Below, one piece after another: positions 8,189-18,461 of a stretch of DNA of 64,000 nt. Positions within the stretch are counted from its first letter, which is position 1. Each line of letters starts with the position of its first letter. The position numbers and the translations under genes are program-made. The stretch is from UBA1952 sp965246785 (GTDB lineage: Bacteria > Bacteroidota > Bacteroidia > Chitinophagales > Chitinophagaceae), in contig CBDFFM010000030.1 of assembly GCA_965246785.1 (NCBI GenBank), positions 11,549-75,548 of the forward strand, read 5' to 3'. The notes beneath the pieces were generated by a model that saw only the letters and a list, made by a program, of their open reading frames with translations, ran no database searches and was not told the origin of the DNA.

Positions 8189-11100
8189 GTGCGGTACTTA
8201 CTATGGGTGATGAGCTCTCTGCTGATTGTGTGCAGTTCGGCCGCGCAGCCGCGTCATTCCGCTTCCTTTGCCAACACGCACACATACACCGAAGCTGAAG
8301 GCGCCTCTTCATTCAATTATGCAATCTTTTACAAGACGCCCAAAGGCCGCATCCTGGCAATGCCGTATTCGGGCGGAGCGCCCGTATTTATTTACGGCAA
8401 CTACTTCAGCCCGCTGGATACGCTGAGCGCCTTGGGCGCTATGATAATCGGTATCACCGAGCGCGGCGGCGATACATGCTGGATAGGGAATACAAAAGGT
8501 GTGGCAGTTCTTGTTGGAACGCAGATGATTGCCCTGCACGGGCTGCCTCAGCCTGCATTCAACAGCAACTTCAGAGGCAACCCATCTGCACTTTACTTGT
8601 GGCAAACCGATGCGGAGGGCAGGCTGCTTCATGCCGCGCGCTTCACTGGCAAGGGATATACCCCGCTGAACTGGGAGCGACAGCTACAAAGAAGGACCAA
8701 AACGGGAATCTTTACCGATGCGCAGGATAGCCTGTGGGTGTTTTCATACAGGGGAGACACGCTACAGCTCTGGCGCATTGAAACGGCAGCGGACAGACTA
8801 ATGCTATGCGCCCAACACAAAGTGCCGTCGGCGTACGCAGGCATTCCCCCCGCCGGTTTGCAGGATACGGGACGCTATTTAGTCGGCGAACTGGATTGCA
8901 ACGGCTACTTGCTGCGCATGGAGGGCCGGTACCATGCATCTCCAAAACGTGCAGCCAAGGTGTACCGCAATGACCCTTATCTGTTTCCTTATGGCATGGA
9001 GGCGAAAGGCGGAAATGAATACTATATCTCAAAGTTGTTTGACAATGCCTTTATACCATTGAGCTTTCAATGCTTCAGCCGGCCGATGGCTTATACGCAG
9101 TATGATAAAGCCAGCGGGAGCTTCCTTGTGCCCAGCGGCAACAAGGCCGTGCGTGTATTCCCGTACCTCCGGCAGTATCCACATCTTTACGACTATAATA
9201 ATTCAGCTTCCACCTTTTCGCTCCGCGAGGATGGCAACGGGCGTATCTGGTGCGGCTCCTACAGCGGTGGCCTTTCCATTATTGATGGGGCGCAGGTTAC
9301 AAAAGCTCCCGACAGGTCGCACCAATGGATGAACGGCGGCAGCTATTACGGCGGCAGCATGTATCTCTTTGCCGAAGGCTCTGACGGCTTACATGCCATT
9401 GATGCGGCAGGACATTCCGGCCCATCACTGACGCCAGGAGTAACTGGCTTTTACAGCTTGATAAGCCGGGATTCCGGCAGCTTCTATGTTTCTACCTCCA
9501 GCGGGCGAGGCATTTGGCGAACGGATACAAAAGTATTGAATAAGAAAAGGCCTGTATGGCAGCGCATTGATAGCGCGCGCGGCGCCCAGCCCGGCAATAT
9601 TCTTACCATTACAGAAGATACGCTTGGACGCATCTGGGCGGGGACGTACTAAAGAGCTCGTCGTTTATGAACCGCGTTCTGGGAAGCTCAAATCCTGGCT
9701 GCGTGAGAAGGGTGAGACGCCTTTCGGCGCATTTGCATCCGTGACAGACAGACGGGGTACTGTATGGCTCGCATCCACGAGTGGCCTTTGGTATTACAAC
9801 GACTACCGCAAGGCCGCAGCGCCTCAAAGCTGCCGGAGAATAGCGCATCCCCTGCTGAATAATAGTCAGCCTCTAACTGCGCTTGCGGTCAGAGGCGACT
9901 ATCTTATCATCGCCGCTCACGACAGAGTGTTAGCCCTCAACCTCTCCGATTTTTACGGAAGCAACAAGCTCAGGCTTCGGTACTTGAACCCGCAGGTGGC
10001 TTCGTTCACATCCTTTACAGAGCAGAATACGCTTATTACGGCGCGGGATTCCACGGTTTGGTTCAGTACCGGCGATATGGTTTATAGCTGGGATTTTGAC
10101 GCGTGGCTGAAGCTGCCACTTTTTAAGGCTGCGGTCGGCATAGAACTCCGGCAGCCCGCCGGCACGTGTACCCTTTCGGGAAAGCCAACAACGCTGGAGC
10201 CGGAAGTCAATTCTTTTGAGCTGAATGTGCTGGTTCATGCTGCCGACTGCATGCCGCGTTATCTCAGCGCGGCGCTTATACGCGATGGCGACAGCACATT
10301 GCTGCCCTCCCCTTCGCTTCAAAGTGCAGTGTCCATTAAAAATCTGGCGCCGGGCAGCTATCGTTTTATCGTTGAGGTGTATGAGCAGGATGGCAGCACA
10401 GCCCGCTATGAATATCCGCTCCTGCTTAAGCGGCACTTCTGGCAGACATGGTGGGTATGGGCGCTTTTCAGCCTTTGCGCGATAAGCATAATCGCTTACA
10501 TCATTCACAGTCAGCGACAGCGAAGCATTGCTCGCCAGACTTTACGCCGCAAGGCGGCTGAGCTGGACGCTACAAAAGCAGAAGCAGACCGCAAACAATC
10601 AGAGCTAAGGCTTGTAACGCTTTCGGCTCAGTTCCGCCCGCACTTCATTCTGAATGCGCTCAACACCATCGGCGCGCGCATGGACGACCGGCCCGAGATA
10701 GAAAGTGTGCTGAGCAGGCTTGGCGAAAGCATCAACCTCATCTTTTCTCATGCCCAAAGCGGCAAGGTGCTGCACCCTTTCCGCAACGAGTGGGCGCTTG
10801 TGGAAAGCGTTATCAAAATACAGCAGCTGATGTATCTGCGCGGCCTTCAGACTATAATGCCGGCCGATGGATTATTGCGACAGCTCTCCGAAGTACAAGT
10901 GCCGCTTGGCTTACTGCAGATACCGGTAGAAAACGCACTCATGCATGGCTTACGCAACCGTGAGGAGGGGCCCCTGGATACTTACAATCATTGTTGAAGC
11001 ATTGCCGGAGCATTACAGAATCATTATTGAGGATAATGGCGTGGGCAGGAAGAAGGGGGGAGAAATTTCGGCGGCGAAGAAGCATGGCACCGGCACAAAG

Positions 11101-11265
11101 AATCTGGCTGATATGCTGGAGATTATCAGCGAGGCAGGCGGCCCTCGTTTTCTGATAGCATACGAAGATGTGCTCTTGCCTGGCCAGGGGACTGTTGCCG
11201 GCACACGCTGCATTATTACCATTTCTAAAAGCAATACGCCATATGAATCAGCCAGCGTCGCTTAG
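8189..11265 (+). pseudogene. Decayed LytS-type sensor kinase, two frameshifts
   Basis: Three overlapping frames together make one ordinary Bacteroidota sensor: signal peptide (ending CSSAAQ), two-component-regulator propeller repeats (GRIWCGSYSGG, GTVWLASTSGLWYY), a Y_Y_Y-like domain, a membrane segment near 10445-10500 (WWVWALFSLCAISIIAYII), a coiled coil, and a LytS-type kinase domain (FRPHFILNALNTI with the phospho-acceptor His; DNGVGR in the ATPase). One extra base near 9650 turns WAGTYKELVV into a stop. One extra base in GGGGCCCC at 10967-10974 breaks EEGPWILTII. Both restore when a single base is removed. The start is GTG 8189, or ATG 8210. The partner regulator is decayed too, so real loss is likelier than sequencing error. 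Confidence 0.85.
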
Positions 11266-12004
11266 CTACATTGTGATAGAAGATGCAGCGGAAGTCTGCG
11301 AAGGCATTGAGCGCCGGATGCAGGCTTTTCCGCAGTGGCAGGCTCTGCCTTATGCATTGAGCGTGCGCGATGCTATAGCGCGTATAAGTGAACGTCGCCC
11401 CCACTTGCTGTTTTTGGGACTGGGAATTAGTCGGCGGTAATGCCTTTACCATTCTGGAGACGGTGCAGAACATGCCTGGGTATAAACCTTATACCGTATT
11501 CTTCACCGGCTACGGTGTGGAGCAGCCGCAGATTCCTGAGCGCATCAATCAATGACTACCCGGTAGATAAATATCTGACTAAGCCGATTTGGGAAAAGCT
11601 GCGTGAATGCCTGCCGCAGTTCTTGGCAGAAGCTGCTAAACGCGCAAATGAAAGTGCGGAAGGGCCGGAGAAAGTTTGGCTTGAAGATGCAAAAGGGACA
11701 AAGCATTTATTAGACCTTAACAACTGATGTGCATTGTACAGCACCCGACACAGGCCCGCTGGCGGCAATATTATTTTGCAGCCCGTGCTGAGCCATACGA
11801 CATACCTATCGGCTTGCAGGAGGCTATAAGCCAGCTTCAGGAACATGGATTGATTGCTTTGTAACAAAAAGCAGGTCGCACTTAGTTATCCGCTCATTTG
11901 TGGTGCGCTATGAGCGGCCATTTGTCCGGATTACCGGAATGAATCTGAAGTTTGAGGTCGTGCCGGAAAAGCATGCCGCGTTTGCGGAGTGGTTGTTGCA
12001 ATAG
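11243..12004 (+). pseudogene. Decayed LytTR-family response regulator, four or more frameshifts
   Basis: ATG 11243 opens a receiver domain (SYIVIEDAAEV, then PHLLFLDWELVGGNAF once frame is restored) that overlaps the kinase 3' end. Frame breaks are seen near 11417 (extra G in TTTTTGGG), 11551 (AATCAATGAC), 11727 and 11861. Reading across them gives DYPVDKYLTKPIWEKL with the conserved receiver Lys. A LytTR-like DNA-binding domain follows (SHLVIRSFVVRYERPFVRI, then MNLKFEVVPEKHAAFAEWLL), ending at TAG 12002-12004. No frame encodes both domains, so the regulator is dead as read. It would be the natural reader of the CACGAAACC repeats at 6141 and 8121. Confidence 0.8.
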
Positions 12005-12247
12005 AATCCAGATTTCCGATGTTTTGGCATGTAAAATGGCAATGAGAAACAAAATTTGCAACGCAGGAAGCTGCAAAAGATGCGAAACACCACCAAAATC
12101 AGCCATTCTCAGCCCAGAATCAGACACTCAAGATGCTTCAAGGCAGGTCTCAGGTAAGGCTGATGTAGATTTTTAGCAGTTCCTCGCAATGGCCATGAAG
12201 CTTGCATTCAGTTTTGAGGTAGAAATGCGCCGTACTTTGCGGTTATT

Positions 12248-12757
12248 ATGCCCTCGGATAGAGAAAAAATGCTCCTTGCAGAGAGTAAAGAAGAATTGGT
12301 AGCCCGCATTCTTAAGTTGGAAAAAGATTATGCGCGGTCTTTAGAAGAAAGAGGTGTGGCTTATGAGATAGCCAAAGAAGTGAATAATCGCAACGCCACC
12401 TATCAAGCCGAGAATAAGGAAGTTAAGCAGCGCATTAAAGAGCTTACAGACCCGCAAGGCAGGCATACAAGTGGCCTTGGCTGGATAGGAAAGGCAGTGC
12501 AGATTATCCGGCAGCGAGGTAGGCCCATGCGCGCTCAGGAAATCATCCATGAGCTAAAGGCCATGGATAATAATAAGATGCTGCAATTCGTGGACGACCC
12601 GGATAAACACTTGTCTATAGTATTGGCTAAGGGTAAGAAAGCCGGGCGTCTGAAACTTTTCAAAGTCGCAGGTACACGAGGCGGCTATTACGCCGTAGAA
12701 GAATGGGTGGACAAGGATGGCAATCTAAGCAGTGAAATGAAGGCGCACTTACTGTAA
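12248..12757 (+). CDS. Coiled-coil plus winged-helix-like protein (169 aa)
   Basis: Residues 1-75 are charged and helical, likely a coiled coil (KEELVARILKLEKDYARSLEE). Residues about 78-155 resemble a HARE-HTH-type winged helix (IGKAVQIIRQRGRPMRAQEI, then SIVLAKGKKAGRLKLFKVAG, then GGYYAVEEW). Such domains bind DNA or act in protein contacts; the match is by eye and not certain. It is a lone plus-strand gene between the decayed two-component system and the YfhO remnant. The start ATG 12248 is the only reasonable one. Confidence 0.6.
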   Translation: MPSDREKMLLAESKEELVARILKLEKDYARSLEERGVAYEIAKEVNNRNATYQAENKEVKQRIKELTDPQGRHTSGLGWIGKAVQIIRQRGRPMRAQEIIHELKAMDNNKMLQFVDDPDKHLSIVLAKGKKAGRLKLFKVAGTRGGYYAVEEWVDKDGNLSSEMKAHLL

Positions 12758-12925
12758 TTTTTCTACTCGCTAACGAGAATCAAAAACTACAGATTCTGCT
12801 ATTTACCCCCTTTTCTTTTATTCACAGTGATAACTGGCACACGTAAAATTCCGTTTCTTTAATTGCCCTTTTTCCGCTGTCAACTACACAAAGTTCTGCG
12901 AGCCCGATTGAGCTTTGTTATGTAA

Positions 12926-13043
12926 GTTTTCCGGGCTGCTACTGCAACTCTTGGCGCTCATCTACCGAGAACGCCCAACGGTGAACTGGTATTTGTATTC
13001 AAGGATGTTAGCAGCGATTCGTGCGTAGTGAACTTCCCTAAAT
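12926..13043 (+). pseudogene. Decayed duplicate of the YfhO-like gene 5' end
   Basis: This stretch aligns with the first part of the intact gene at about 13280-13390. With one frame change it reads FSGLLLQLLALIYRER then NGELVFVFKDVSSDSCVVNF, against FSGILLLLIAFVYRD and VGDLVFVFKDIGSDSYVVDY in the intact protein. The DNA match is especially clear in TGGTATTTGTATTCAAGGAT. The remnant stops just before the direct repeat at 13044. The rest of 12757-13221 shows no gene. Confidence 0.65.
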
Positions 13044-13080
13044 TTGTCATAAGTGCTCAAACTTTTGTCACAAATGCTCA
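13044..13080 (+). promoter_or_regulatory. Direct repeat TTGTCAyAArTGCTCA, period 21 bp (LytTR-like operator)
   Basis: TTGTCATAAGTGCTCA (13044-13059) and TTGTCACAAATGCTCA (13065-13080) lie exactly 21 bases apart, about 140 bases upstream of the YfhO-like gene. The same element, inverted, is in the promoter of the intact LytTR system at 22668-22704. In both places the TTGTCA end points away from the downstream gene in the same relative orientation (toward YfhO here, toward the gene at 22608 there). Confidence 0.55.
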
Positions 13081-13220
13081 ATGAGCCGGGGTGGTCTAAT
13101 TTCGGCGGTACATTTACGCGAATGGCCTGGTACTGTATCGGCACCCGCCTTACAACTGCTTTTTGAATAATTAATCATACATCGGTTATTTAGCTTTAGA
13201 GGGCTACATAAACAATCCCA

Positions 13221-15593
13221 TTGCACCCACCAATAAGGCGGCCCGAGGAATACAAAATTACTTTGCTCCGGTTTGTCGCGTTTTCAGGAATACTTCTATT
13301 GCTGATTGCATTCGTGTACCGGGATTTTCTCGTTGGCGATTTGGTATTTGTATTCAAGGATATTGGCAGCGACTCGTACGTAGTGGACTATCCGGGGCTT
13401 TACTACCGAATGCTCTGTGCACAGCATGGCAATGCGCCTGGCTGGTCGTTCGCCACCGGGCTTGGGCAAAACCAGTATCCCTTTTCTTTTGAGCCAATTT
13501 CGGAATTATTGTTTTCGTTGGGCACAACCTCGGTACCGACGGTTATGCTGGCCATGAACCTCGCGTATGTATATCTCGCGGGCGTTGCCATGTTCTTGCT
13601 GCTGGGCGAGCTGAAGCTGCATTCTTATGCGCGTATGCTCGGGGGACTGGCATATGCCTTCTCTGGGTATTCCATTCTCTCGTCTTCGTGGGTGCTGCCA
13701 AATTTTGCACCGCAGGCTTTCCAATTTGCTCTATTACTATGGGCGCTGGAGCGCGGGCTGGCACGAAGGCAATACTTCTGGCTATTGCTGCCCGTATCGC
13801 TCATTGCCATCAACTACCCCGTGAACGTCTATTTCGCGGGTCTCATTTCCGCAGGATATTTGATTGCAAGAACATACCTGCATAAGGAGGGGATAGCAGC
13901 CGTGTGGCCGAAAATAATCAGGCTCCTACCTGCCGCTTTGCTTGGTCTTGGATTGAGCGCGTTCATCTTACTCGGTACAGTATATGGCATGAGGCTTAGC
14001 CCGCGTGGCGCAGGGGCGGTGCGCATATTCAGCGAACCGGTGCCCCTTATAGAAGATGCGGGCGCTTTATGGTCATCGGCCCTGCGCCTGTTCAGCCCCA
14101 ACTTGCTTGGCGATGCCGCACACTTCCGCGCCTATCGCAATTATATTGAAGCGCCATTGCATTATTGTGGTATCCTAACGGTATTGGTTGCTGCGGCAGG
14201 GTTGCCATTGTTCAACAAACGAGGCAGAATTATTTCAATTGCAGCGCTAAGCATTATCGTGCTTGTCTTCTGCTTTCCGCCACTGCGAAACCTTGTCTGG
14301 CTGCATCTGGGGAACTATTATCGTATCCTCAATCTCTTTGCTGCGCTGGCTTTTGTGCTCATCAGCAGTCATGCGCTTTCACAGCTTTTTACAACCGGAG
14401 CTTTTGCGAGGCGTCCGCTGCTTATTGCCGCTGCCGCTTGTGTGCTTGTGCTATTGCTGGGTGCGCAACAACACAGCGAAAGTGCTGCAACAAGCTACTT
14501 GCCAATTGCTATTATCATTGCCTACACCGTAGTGCTGCTTGCGCAACAAAAATTGAAGCCAAGGAACTTTTTCATTGTGCTGGCGTGCTTGCTGTGTGCC
14601 GACCTCGCGCTGGCTGCTGATGAGTTGGTACAAGGCAGAGGCATTTGTGACCGCACAGATATGGCGCAAAAGGGCTACAACGATGCATCCAGCCGACTGA
14701 TTGCTGCTTTGCAGAAGCGCGACTCGTCCTTTTACCGCATTGAAAAGGACTTCTATTCTACTGCTGCCCTCGTTTATTCATACAATGAAGCCTTGGTTCA
14801 GCAATACCGGGCATCTTCCACCTATGGGCCTTTCAACAGCGTGCATTACATCCGCTTCTTATCGCTCTTTGGTGTTATTCCACCGGGCGATGAGCAGGCG
14901 AGCCGGTTTGTTGTTGGACTTCGTCATAATCCTGCGCTGATGAAGCTCTGCGCTACGAAGTATTTTATAAGTACGAAACCGCTGACCGACACGATGCGGT
15001 ATTACGGTTTTCGGCCAATACAAGAAGCAGCCGCATTTACGCTTTGGAAAGACACGTCGCCGCTGCCATTTGGGTTCTGCTATGGGCAAGCCGTGAATGT
15101 TGAGCAGTTTGAAAAGATGTCAAATCCAGTGAAAAGCGAAGTCGCATTTGCTGCTATTGCGATGAGTGCTAAGGAGCTGGCCGGTTGCGAGGGCATCTCA
15201 ACTTATATACCGGATACGATTCGCTCTGGCATCCTGGACGATGCTGTGCAAAGCTTAAAGCGCGATACACTCGCCATACAGTCTTTCAGCGACCAGCATT
15301 TTACAGGAAAAGTTGCATTACAACAGAGCAAGCTCTTGTTTCTATCCATGCCTTTTGATGAAGGTTGGGCCGTAAAAGACAATGGCCGGGCGGTGCGGTT
15401 GCGCTGTGCATTTGGTGGCTTATGCGCTGTTTATTTGCCCCACGGCAGCCATGCGCTGGACTTTTGTTACAGCGCTCCATACAAACGCACGGGCACCTTA
15501 ATCAGCCTTTGCTCATTGGCTATAATTGGGATGATTGGCGGCTGGCAAATTTTTTCCAAAAGGCGACGCAGCCTTAGAAGAACCAACCAATAA
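13221..15593 (+). CDS. YfhO-like polytopic membrane protein (790 aa)
   Basis: A large integral membrane protein with about 12 hydrophobic segments in residues 15-480 (FSGILLLLIAFVYRDFLVGD; MLGGLAYAFSGYSILSSSW) and one at the C terminus (LISLCSLAIIGMIGGWQIF). A long soluble segment (about 490-760) ends in a beta-type domain. This is the YfhO family, membrane proteins thought to be GT-C-type glycosyltransferases using polyprenyl-linked sugars. The start is TTG 13221: an in-frame stop lies at 13209-13211 and the next ATG falls inside the conserved region. The TMTC-like gene begins 25 bases later, probably the same operon. A decayed duplicate and a LytTR-like repeat lie upstream. Confidence 0.85.
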   Translation: MHPPIRRPEEYKITLLRFVAFSGILLLLIAFVYRDFLVGDLVFVFKDIGSDSYVVDYPGLYYRMLCAQHGNAPGWSFATGLGQNQYPFSFEPISELLFSLGTTSVPTVMLAMNLAYVYLAGVAMFLLLGELKLHSYARMLGGLAYAFSGYSILSSSWVLPNFAPQAFQFALLLWALERGLARRQYFWLLLPVSLIAINYPVNVYFAGLISAGYLIARTYLHKEGIAAVWPKIIRLLPAALLGLGLSAFILLGTVYGMRLSPRGAGAVRIFSEPVPLIEDAGALWSSALRLFSPNLLGDAAHFRAYRNYIEAPLHYCGILTVLVAAAGLPLFNKRGRIISIAALSIIVLVFCFPPLRNLVWLHLGNYYRILNLFAALAFVLISSHALSQLFTTGAFARRPLLIAAAACVLVLLLGAQQHSESAATSYLPIAIIIAYTVVLLAQQKLKPRNFFIVLACLLCADLALAADELVQGRGICDRTDMAQKGYNDASSRLIAALQKRDSSFYRIEKDFYSTAALVYSYNEALVQQYRASSTYGPFNSVHYIRFLSLFGVIPPGDEQASRFVVGLRHNPALMKLCATKYFISTKPLTDTMRYYGFRPIQEAAAFTLWKDTSPLPFGFCYGQAVNVEQFEKMSNPVKSEVAFAAIAMSAKELAGCEGISTYIPDTIRSGILDDAVQSLKRDTLAIQSFSDQHFTGKVALQQSKLLFLSMPFDEGWAVKDNGRAVRLRCAFGGLCAVYLPHGSHALDFCYSAPYKRTGTLISLCSLAIIGMIGGWQIFSKRRRSLRRTNQ

Positions 15594-15617
15594 AATCAAT
15601 AACCACGATAAGCTTTT

Positions 15618-17852
15618 ATGCAGCGACTGCTACAATATATTCAACATCCGAAAACCGCGGGGCGCATAATTTTCTTCCTGGCGTTGCTGCTTTACGTCAA
15701 TACCCTTCCCAATGGCTGGGCGGTAGATGATGGGTTGGTTATTCATAATTCTCAGGCGGTACGCAGCGGCTTCGCAGGACTGCCTGCCATTTTTGGGCAG
15801 GATTACATTCAAAGCAGTACCGGCGAAAAAGTAGATGCTATTGCAGGTGGCCGCTATCGCCCGCTGTCGCCTGCCATCTATGCAGTATGCGCTGAGTTGC
15901 TGGCGCGCCCGGCAAAAGATGGTACAGAGAAGCCTTCTATTGATGCAGTCGGTCATAAACTTAAAGACTTGGGTGCAAATACAGCCTTCCCGCACCTGAT
16001 GCACGGGCTGAACATGCTGCTGTACGGCGTGCTATGCTTTCTGCTCTATGGTGTCCTGCTGGCCCTGATGCGGGATTACAGCCGTGGCCCGCTTATCGCG
16101 TTTCTGGCTGCGCTGCTGTTTACGGTGCATCCCCTGCACACCGAGGCGGTGGCAAACGCTAAGGGCCTTGACGAAATCTTATCCCTGCTGCTTTCCCTGT
16201 TGTCGCTGCAATGCTTTGTACTGGTCGTGGACGACGGACGGCAAAAAGCGCTGAAAGTTACAGGTGGCGCGCTCTGTCTTTTCCTTGCTGCGCTTGCCAA
16301 AGAGAATGCGCTCACATTCATTGCAATAATTCCGCTAAGCATCTGGTTTTTTCGCAAGCTACCAATTGGAAGACTGGCAATGCTTTGCAGCCCCGCCGTA
16401 TTGGGCATAGCGTGCTATATCGTTTTGCGAATGAATGCAGTAGGCAGCCTTTCACTTGCCGCGCCCGATGCGCTGAACATGATGAACAACCCCTTCCTGA
16501 CAGTGGCCGAAGGACAGAAGTTTGCTCCGCTGCTGCCCGGCTCGGATGTGATGGTGCTGCAGGCTCCGACAACGCAGAGTATAGTACCAATGCCTGCGAG
16601 CAACCGGCTTGCAACAGTTGCTTACACATGGCTCCAATACCTGCGGCTCGCCATTTTTCCTGCCACGCTCAGCTATGATTATTACCCAAAACAGATTGCG
16701 ACTTATTCCTTTGCCAGCCCAATCGTTTGGCTGTCGCTGCTGGTGCATATCGGTGCGCTGTTCTGGGCATTGACCGCCTTGCGGCGCAGACAGCTTGCCG
16801 CCTTCGGCATCTTGTTTTACTTCCTGAGCTTTTCCGTGGTTTCCAACCTCATTTTTCCGGTGGGCACCAATATGGCGGAGCGCTTTCTATTTATGCCATC
16901 GGTTGGGCTTTGTATCGCTGCTGCCGCAGGGCTGACATGGCTGGCAGAGCGGTATAAGGCGAGTGCTGTGCTGGGCGGCATTGCGATTGTTGCTGTGCTC
17001 TTTAGCATCCGCACCGCTGCACGTAACCGCGACTGGAAGGACAATCTGACGCTTATGCAGCACGACCTTGACGTTGCGACCGGGAGCGCTAAAATCAGGT
17101 CGGACTATGGCGAGGTTGTATTGTTACATGTGGGAGAGGCGCGTAAGCAGGCGACGGCCATGATGCGTGAGCTATCGCCCGACGAGCAGAGCGAAGAATC
17201 AGAACTATTACGCAGCACGCTTCCACTCTACAAAGAGGCGCTGGACGTGTACCCGATGTATGGGTTGGTATGGTACAATCTTGCCCGTACCCATCAACTG
17301 CTTGGCGAAGGGGAAGGAACCGCACCTAATGAGCGGCTCACGCACTTGCTCACTGCCATAGCTGCCTACGGAGTCACCGATGTATATAAGCCACGGCAGT
17401 ACGAGCGCGAAGTGGACACTATGAAAAGCCTTTGCTTTGCAGCGCTGGGCAAGCTGTACGGACAACAGTTTGGCAGCATGGACAAGGCGCTGGAATATCT
17501 GCAAACAGCCCGTCGCATCAACAGCCGCAACGGGTATGCGCTCTTCCTCCTCGGCACAGCTTACGACATTAAAGGGGCACCGGACAGCGCCTATTATTTT
17601 ACACGTGCTGCCTACGAAACGGACACGGCGAATCGCGATTATGCCGAAAATTATGCCCAGATTATTCAGAAGCTCGTGGGCATGAATAAGATGGCTAAGG
17701 CATCGCTTGCAGAAAGCGGGCGATTGCTACAGGAGACGGCTAAGCGGAATGCGGGCCTGCCCGATGATGCCCCGAAAAAGGCGGCAATGATTGCACGTAC
17801 ACAGCTAATGCTTCACAATAATGACAGCTTGCAGGCGAGGTCTGTTGAATGA
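15618..17852 (+). CDS. TMTC-like GT-C glycosyltransferase with TPR tail (744 aa)
   Basis: Residues 15-475 hold about ten membrane segments. The first periplasmic loop has the acidic pair D37-D38 (WAVDDGLVIHN), then GRYRPLSPAIY, and a later helix contains FTVHPLHTEAVANAKG, all typical of the TMTC / DUF1736 group of mannosyltransferase-like proteins. Residues about 500-740 are TPR-like (GLVWYNLARTHQLLGEG; GYALFLLGTAYDIKGAPDSA). It probably moves sugar from a lipid carrier to exported protein or glycan. It follows the YfhO-like gene by 25 bases. Acceptor and sugar cannot be told from sequence. Confidence 0.85.
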   Translation: MQRLLQYIQHPKTAGRIIFFLALLLYVNTLPNGWAVDDGLVIHNSQAVRSGFAGLPAIFGQDYIQSSTGEKVDAIAGGRYRPLSPAIYAVCAELLARPAKDGTEKPSIDAVGHKLKDLGANTAFPHLMHGLNMLLYGVLCFLLYGVLLALMRDYSRGPLIAFLAALLFTVHPLHTEAVANAKGLDEILSLLLSLLSLQCFVLVVDDGRQKALKVTGGALCLFLAALAKENALTFIAIIPLSIWFFRKLPIGRLAMLCSPAVLGIACYIVLRMNAVGSLSLAAPDALNMMNNPFLTVAEGQKFAPLLPGSDVMVLQAPTTQSIVPMPASNRLATVAYTWLQYLRLAIFPATLSYDYYPKQIATYSFASPIVWLSLLVHIGALFWALTALRRRQLAAFGILFYFLSFSVVSNLIFPVGTNMAERFLFMPSVGLCIAAAAGLTWLAERYKASAVLGGIAIVAVLFSIRTAARNRDWKDNLTLMQHDLDVATGSAKIRSDYGEVVLLHVGEARKQATAMMRELSPDEQSEESELLRSTLPLYKEALDVYPMYGLVWYNLARTHQLLGEGEGTAPNERLTHLLTAIAAYGVTDVYKPRQYEREVDTMKSLCFAALGKLYGQQFGSMDKALEYLQTARRINSRNGYALFLLGTAYDIKGAPDSAYYFTRAAYETDTANRDYAENYAQIIQKLVGMNKMAKASLAESGRLLQETAKRNAGLPDDAPKKAAMIARTQLMLHNNDSLQARSVE

Positions 17853-17870
17853 AGCACGGAATGCCAGACC

Positions 17871-18458
17871 TCATTTTACAGGAATAGTATTTACCCGCTG
17901 CAACAGGCTTAGAAAAGGCGCATCATGGCGCGAGTTCCCATAGCCATAGGTATCCGTATAGCCTTCCTGTGAAAGTAACTGCGCCACTATTTCCGCCTTG
18001 CGGATGCCGTGGCAGTTCGGCCCATCCAGCTTTCCGGTGTAGCGGCCCCCCTTTACCGCAAATTCCGACCCTATAAGCTCAACATTCTGCGCCTCACACC
18101 ATCCATGAAGCCATGTGGACGATGAGGCAGTTAGCACAATTACTTTATGGCCAAGCAGCTGGTGCCATTTTATCCGTGCAAGCACTTTCGGCCTGCAAAT
18201 GCGGGGCAGGTAATCAGTAGAAAATGCTTCGCCCGCTTGCTGAATTTCCGCCGCAGCCTTCCCGCCAAAAAAGTACCCGAATACTTTTTCTTTCAGCCGC
18301 CAGTTTGGGAGCAGCTTAAGGCTATACAAGATGACCCAGGGGCTTAACTGCGCCATGCCGCGCCAATAAGCCTTGCGTCCGGCAGTGTAGCGGATGAATG
18401 CGAGAAAGCTATCCGCTGTGCTGATGGTGCCGTCAAAATCAAAGAATGCGATGCCCAT
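17871..18458 (-). CDS. HAD-IB family phosphatase (195 aa)
   Basis: The N terminus FFDFDGT (nucleophile D7, acid D9), the Thr motif VIVLTASSST near residue 108 and the late acidic motif YGNSRHDAPFL near 172 define an HAD subfamily IB phosphatase of the SerB type. The substrate is unknown. Only three bases separate it from the upstream UbiA-type prenyltransferase, a pairing often seen in which the phosphatase may act on a phosphorylated polyprenyl product. The 3' end converges on the TMTC-like gene. Confidence 0.85.
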   Translation of the reverse strand: MGIAFFDFDGTISTADSFLAFIRYTAGRKAYWRGMAQLSPWVILYSLKLLPNWRLKEKVFGYFFGGKAAAEIQQAGEAFSTDYLPRICRPKVLARIKWHQLLGHKVIVLTASSSTWLHGWCEAQNVELIGSEFAVKGGRYTGKLDGPNCHGIRKAEIVAQLLSQEGYTDTYGYGNSRHDAPFLSLLQRVNTIPVK

Positions 18459-18461
18459 TTA

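Noticed and set aside
11952..12176. Small Cys-containing frame after the decayed regulator
   Set aside because: Its first part overlaps the regulator in another frame, and nothing supports a separate start.
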